Shown piece after piece: positions 58,583 to 64,000 of a stretch of DNA of 64,000 bases; within the stretch, counting starts at the first letter, position 1; each line of letters begins with the position of its first letter. The DNA is from Erythroxylum novogranatense (Eukaryota > Streptophyta > Magnoliopsida > Malpighiales > Erythroxylaceae): NCBI GenBank assembly GCA_029891385.1, contig CM057230.1, positions 16,319,372 through 16,383,371 of the forward strand, in the 5' to 3' direction. The notes under the pieces were generated by a model that saw only the letters and a list, made by a program, of their open reading frames with translations, did no database searches and had not been told where the DNA came from. Made by a program: the position numbers and the translations under genes.

Positions 58583-61500
58583 TCAACTTTTGCCTTCCTC
58601 TTCTCCTTCCTCTTTTCGATTAATTCTGCCTCTCTTTCTTTTGATTTTGCCTGCCTCGACTGTTGCCTTCCTCTTTTCCTTCTTCTTTTCGGTTAATTCA
58701 TGGAACATCTCCGTCTGTTCTAGATCCATCTGTCCTAGGTCTCGTCTCGGGGTTCTTAAAGAGCATACCTCATCAACATCTCCTGAGTTCATATCTTCAT
58801 CATCATCTTCGTTTGTTGACATCTCCATCAGCAACGATGATTGTAGCATCCAAAAGGCATTTTCATCGTCATCGTATTCATCATCATTATCATCATCTTG
58901 CATATACAGTGGGGTTATTCCACACTTTTTTATTTCACCTATATTCCCCCGTAAAAAGAACTTGAATGAGGCCATATTGATGCAATGATGACGGAATAAT
59001 TGTCGTCTTTCAGATATCCAAACATTAAAGTCATGCAAGCACCAAACTAACACGTGGTGTTGCGGTAACAGGATGCGTTTTAGACAGGTCAGATTAAAGT
59101 TGGTTTGATATGTAAACCAAATGGTAGGATTGTAGTTATCTTCAAAGTAGCATTCAAATTCAACATACTTTTTAGACTGAAGAATATAACCATTGTCAGA
59201 AACAATGCAAAATACGAATCCGAAGAATCTACGATTAAGGAGCCAATTTGAAGGAAGCTTTATTCTAATGGTATCTCCTGTAGTTTGATGCCTGAACCAC
59301 TCTGGAATTCTATTTCCCGGATAACATAAGCAAACATTCTGCGTTTGGACCACAAAAAGAAGCGATGTAAATACGTGATGCAAAATTTAACATTATTAAT
59401 TAGAAGAAAAAAATGTGTAACTATTCAAAGAGAAATATTGCATACCTCTGGCCGAGTGCTCAACATCTTATACACCATAGCCTCACATTCCTGTTTTTCC
59501 AATTTAAAGGAGTGACTGAGGTTCATCTTGCCGCCATTAAAGATTGGTTGTTTGAAGGCCAACAATGTCTTGAGAGATTCGCAATGAAGAGCAGTTAATC
59601 GACATAGACTGGTGGGAAGTTGTGGTAGGGATCGAAGCTTTGGACAAAGATCTAATTGGAGACATTCCAACAGAGAAAGTTGTTTAATACTGGCAGGGAT
59701 TTCCACAAAATCATTACATTGCAAGTTAAGCTCCCTCAAATAGTATAAAGAACCAAGGTCCTTTGGTAATTCCCTTATCCTACAGCTTGATAGATCCAGA
59801 ATATAATACAGAGAAAAGAAACTTGAGCACGGACAAGAGAATCTTAAGCACGGATGAGATGGTAAGTCAATCAAATATGATACGCATTCAGAAACACGTG
59901 ATGTCATCTCAGCCTCCTCTATGCGCCCTCTATGTATAGTTACTTTTGGCTCAAAGTATTCTCCATAATAGATCCTGAATAAGAGACATTTTACATCCTC
60001 AAAAACCATAAACCTGTATCGATGTTGTCCCTGTTCATACACAGCTCTCCACCCAAAGTTAGGAATTCTTGGCTTTTTTCGCTGTTTACACGCAGTGCTG
60101 AACTCAAACTCATCAATTCCTCTCATGAAATTACCAAAGCTCTCAGGAAAACAGGCAAGATTGAGAGCTTCACCCAAATCCAAGTATTTCAACCCTTTCA
60201 TATTGTCTATGGAGGTCGGTATCTCTTCTATGCCTGAACATGATAAATTAACTCTCCTTAGATTGTCCATGGGCTCCAGGATCTTGGGAAATGTCTTAAA
60301 GCTTGGGCACCAATGTAGATTAAGTTTCTGAAGATCTTGTAACTTGCAAATGTTATCCGGAAGACTTTCAAGCTTTTCACAGCTACTCATATCCAACTCT
60401 TGCAGTCTACCGAGGCCTTCAATTGAAGATGAATGTACTTCTTTTATTGTTGTACATCCCATATTTAACTTTCTTAAGTTTGTTGAAATTTCTGGTAATA
60501 CCTTCAGATTTGAACATCCCCAAAGATTAAGAATTTCAAGACATTGCAAATCAACATTCTTTGGAAAACTCTTCAGATTTTGGCAACAACTCATGTCTAG
60601 GCTTGTAATCTTGCTGAAGAATTGGCAAGAAGATGAGGGAACCTTATTGCCAATGCCAAAAGGCAACTTACCAAAAAAAAAATCTGTGACACAAGATATG
60701 AGAGGAGACTCAATTAGGGATTATGCAACCCGTTTTAGCTTGCCTACACCCTGCGTAAGTAGTAGGAGATACTTGTGTGTCCACATTAGTCTTTCTTTCA
60801 AATAGAAAACCGTTAAAGCATATATAGATAATATGTACGTACCTTCACTTCTTCCGATATCTGCTTAATATTACTATTAGGCAGATGGAGCACAACAAGT
60901 TCTTTTGCATGAAAACCAGCTGGCAAAGACTTCGACGGGTATCCATCCCAGTGAAGATACCGTAACCCGCTAGGGAGAAAACGGAGACGTTCGGTGAGAT
61001 GCAGTTTACTTCTTTCACCCCAAGAAGTATAAAACTTCAAGACTTTTAGATTGGGCATTCTCTTGAAAACATTCGGATCTAATACCATGGGGTCTCTAAT
61101 TTGAGACGTGTTGAGAATTATAAATTGAGTTTTAATTGCTTCAGTTCCCTAACAATAATGACCAGAAAGAAACATAATTAACAAGAAATAAATATATATA
61201 AAATAATTAATTCATAATATTTGATCTATATAATTTTATGCTTTAAATCTTACTTCATTTTCTTCAAACATTCGTCGTATTTCTTGAGCATCCCATAATC
61301 TGCTGTAGCCTCTAGGATCATCATTCGATTCTTGACGAACAATTTGTCTACCCATTTCTTGTAACAGATCATGCATATCTAATGCATCATTTTCAGAGAT
61401 AGTCACCAGAGACTTGCTAACAAGACGGCTTACTCCGATATTTGCTAAGAGTCCACAACTTTGAAATACTTTTTTTGCCTTGTTTACATGCTTACCTTTA

Positions 61501-62901
61501 AAGAAACACGCAATATGAAGAAAGATAGCGCTTTGGTTTCCGTCTAATCTATCATAACTAAGTTTCAGCACATCATGGATCTTCTCGTTAGGGCAATTTG
61601 ATAATTGCGTCAATGCTTCTTTCCACAGCTTCACCCCGTCTCCACAAACAGAGGAGCCTAAAACTGTGATAGCTAAAGGGTTACCTTTGGCATAATTAAC
61701 AAAGGAATCTATTAACGAGATATGATCTTGCGAAGGTAGCTTTTGTTTAAAGGCATTCCAAACAAAAAGTTCATGAGATTCAGCATAAGATAATGCTTCA
61801 ACTTTGTATATATTGTCAGTAATTCCTTCGAATACTTGTTTATCTCTACTCGTTATGATGATCTTACTTCCTGCACCAAACCAGCATTGATTTCCAATTA
61901 AATACTCCAACTGTGATCGATCAGTCACATCATCCAAAACAACGAACACCCTTTTGTTTTTCAGCCTTTCAACTAAAAAGAGTTCAGGACCGATGATTGG
62001 CGTATCAATTTTCACATCGCTTTGCCCCAATAGTTCCGAAATAAGCTGCTCTAACAACCTCTGTTGGCAACCCTTCTCCCATTCTTCTCTAACTTTTTGA
62101 ACAATACAATGACCATCAAATTGACTCGAAACCTCAGCAAAAATCGCTTGAGCAAGAGTTGTTTTGCCTATACCACCCATACCCCAGATTCCTAACATGC
62201 AAACATCTGATGATCCAGTAGTTAATAATGTTTTCATCACTTCAATCATCTTTGATTTCAAACCCACGAAGCCCTCTAAACTGCGGGGAGAGAGATGTCC
62301 AGATTTCTCTAAAACGCGTCTGACAATTTGATCAATCAGTTTATTATCTTCCCTGAAAAATTGAAAATTGATTTTGAAAGAATCAGAAAATCATCATCCT
62401 TGTTCCATACGAGGATAAAAACACAGACCGTTACCTGATGGCATCGGAACCCAACCCAGATATGTTGGCTGCTTTGGTTAACGCATCCTTCCACTTTTGG
62501 ATCTTGTTGGAGTACTTGGGATTTTCACTGTGTTTCGCCAATGATTCTTCAAAACTCCCATTTTGTTTCCGAACGTCGGATGGATTAACACGATAGAACA
62601 CGGGTATAACAATCTGCTTATGCGTCTCACTCTTATGGCATTCAATGATCTTCAGAAGTTCGTCCAAACACCAGCTGGAAGAAGCATAGTTTTTAGAGAA
62701 AATAATGATAGCAACTTTCGAGTCGTGTATAGCTTGAAGAAGCGCAGGGTTGATTTCCTCCCCTGTTCGAAGTTGATTGTCTATAAAAGTGTCGAGGCCT
62801 TTACGACAAAGAGCATCGTAAAGATGACAGACGAAGTTATCACGAGTGTCTTCACCTCTGAAGCTGATAAATGCATGGTGTTTCCACTGCTGGGCGGCCA
62901 T
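58583..62901 (-). pseudogene. TNL2: TIR-NB-ARC-LRR gene with one nonsense codon
   Basis: Paralogue of TNL1 with the same five-exon plan: 62901-62435, 62352-61254, 61148-60843, 60750-59446, 59338-58583. Phases fit and would give about 1310 codons. The tenth codon of exon 4 is TAA (60721-60723) where TNL1 has CAA, so the product would stop at about residue 633: TIR, NB-ARC (GIWGMGGIGKTT, VFVVLDDV, SKIIITSRD, GNPLAITVLGS, MHDLLQEMG) and the first LRRs. Beyond the stop the frame is clean: LRRs, C-JID-like CYPGNRIPEWFRHQ, an acidic run, then a basic tail (KKKEKRKATVEAGKIKRKRG) in place of TNL1's acidic end. A donor-like GAG|GTATGC at 58768 may instead splice the tail away. Truncated TIR-NB proteins can be active, so loss of function is not certain. 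Confidence 0.9.
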
Positions 62902-63090
62902 GGGATGGGAGTGAAAGAATCAATTGAAAATGAAATCGGTGAAGGTGATAGTTTGCAAACAACAGAAGTAGACAGTAGATGAGTTTGGTTTGGTGTGCTT
63001 TAAAATAAGTCGTTTGGGGGCAGCGGACTAGAAGTTAGGCGAATTTTATCGCATTTTTGGCTTAAAAAAATATTGCACGCGTCATTCTTT
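62902..63090 (-). promoter_or_regulatory. TNL2 upstream region shared with TNL1
   Basis: Matches 33254-33480 with indels. The W-box seen upstream of TNL1 is missing. Confidence 0.5.
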
Positions 63091-63300
63091 ATTTTTTTTC
63101 AAGTAGATAAAGAAAGGATAGATGTTGGTGAAGGTGACGGGTGTGCCTTATTCTTTTTTGTGCATACGTGTTGCCTTGTCATTGGCAGACAAGATTTTAA
63201 GTAGATAAAGAATACCCGGAAGTTAGGCTGGCGACTTTTGCCTTGTCATTGGCAGACAAAGTTTCCAGTAAATAAAGAAGAGGATGGATGTCGGCAATGT
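63091..63300. repeat. Internal repeats in the TNL2 distal promoter
   Basis: TGCCTTGTCATTGGCAGACAA occurs at 63172-63192 and 63239-63259, 67 bases apart, each followed by an AGTA(G/A)ATAAAGAA word (also near 63102). The unit occurs once upstream of TNL1 (34177-34196), so it has expanded here. Confidence 0.7.
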
Positions 63301-63694
63301 CTGATATAATATAACACTACTTGTAGTTATAAATTTCCTAACGAGTTAAAAAAACTGGATGTCCATAAACTTATTTAAGTAAGACGAATGGGACTTTGAA
63401 ATATTTTAATTTTAATTTTTAATAATAAATTATAATTAAAGTTTCTATTATCAATCCGATGTAATTAATTACTTCAACTAATATCACAGGTATTATTGAT
63501 TGAAATTTATCTAGTTCAAAACATAAGTTATATATAGAAAGGTAATGACATTAGGTGTGAATTTACTAAACAACATTCTAAATTAGATGAAATAAAACTA
63601 TATAATAGAAGCTTCTTTTTTCTCCGAAGAGCAGCCTCAACCAATCTCCTTCCGTTTAACCCAGTTTGCAAGCCTTTGGCTAACATGTTTGCCA
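63301..63694. other. AT-rich spacer, nothing recognised
   Basis: No gene features seen. Confidence 0.5.
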
Positions 63695-63910
63695 TTATTG
63701 TCTACTGTCTTGGACTTTTTCAATATCTAGGAGTTGATTGTAACCTTTTAGTGTCCCATTGATTTTCTCAACAATGTTAGATAATCCCACTTCTTCCACA
63801 CCGTCGAGGAGCTTGCAGAGCTGCTCGAAACACTGTAATACTATGTATTCCACGTCAGCAGAATTGGTGACCAAGTTCTTAACCATTAGACTTTGACGAA
63901 AGACCAACAT
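63695..63910 (-). CDS. Possible last exon of a host gene running off the right edge
   Basis: Open minus-strand stretch ending at TAA-type stop 63695-63697, containing VEYIVLQCFEQLCKLLDGVE and NIVEKINGTLKGYNQLL, helical and leucine-rich. An acceptor-like TACTGTCAG lies just upstream at about 63913, so it may be an exon of a gene whose upstream exons lie beyond the window. No family recognised. Confidence 0.35.
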   Translation of the reverse strand: MLVFRQSLMVKNLVTNSADVEYIVLQCFEQLCKLLDGVEEVGLSNIVEKINGTLKGYNQLLDIEKVQDSRQ

Positions 63911-64000
63911 GCTGACAGTAACATATCATGATTATAGTTAAGATGAAGTATAAGAACAAAGATGGAGAAAGCATAGGAGTCGTAAGGATAAGGAATGTGC

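Noticed and set aside
1..64000. CRISPR arrays, rRNA and tRNA genes
   Set aside because: No spaced direct-repeat array, no rRNA sequence and no cloverleaf with A and B boxes was seen; tRNA-like words are primer binding sites of retrotransposons.

Overview
This is nuclear DNA from a eudicot plant. It holds two TIR-NB-ARC-LRR (TNL) resistance genes with plant-type introns, a class found in dicots and missing from grasses. They sit in AT-rich DNA packed with Ty1/copia and Ty3/gypsy LTR retrotransposons, CACTA and Mutator-like remnants, and fragments of host genes. The species cannot be named from this sequence. All splice sites, repeat ends and mismatch counts below were read by eye.

Layout: (1) 730-12920, copia element C1 with a younger, nearly complete gypsy chromovirus G1 (1803-7009, TSD AAGAG) nested in its leader. 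C1 ends in a surplus copy of its own 5' leader. (2) 13116-13909, a spliced but frameshifted fragment of a T-complex-protein-11-like gene. (3) 15415-18068, decayed CACTA (En/Spm) genes. (4) 18501-20865, duplicated blocks A1 and B1. (5) 21271-25508, copia C2 (TSD TGCTC), which has lost its integrase core. (6) 25509-28936, gene-like sequence with no recognised product. (7) 29054-33253 (minus), TNL1, five exons that join into an open frame of 1270 codons. (8) 34957-42388, two old copia remnants, the first split by a 3.1-kb Mutator-like element (9-bp TSD, TIRs of about 290 bp or more, AT-trinucleotide core). (9) 43028-47366, copia C4, internally deleted. (10) 47729-56158, block A2 split by copia C3 (48223-55214, TSD TTCTC), which itself carries a 1.93-kb TG...CA insertion (TSD CGGAC) that looks like a solo LTR. 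(11) 56971-57034, the first exon of an RLCK-VII-like kinase. (12) 58156-58409, block B2. (13) 58583-62901 (minus), TNL2, five exons whose phases still fit but with one nonsense codon after the NB-ARC region. (14) 63695-63910, a possible last exon of a gene running off the right edge.

Blocks A, B, the TNL gene and its upstream region recur in the same order and orientation, so the right half of the window is a tandem segmental duplicate of the centre. The copies were later changed by retrotransposon insertions, a possible deletion, and coding divergence. TNL1 is the only gene that appears able to make a full product. TNL2 could give a truncated TIR-NB protein. The copia, gypsy and CACTA genes carry stops, frameshifts or deletions; the Mutator-like element and the LTR-like insertion have no gene of their own.
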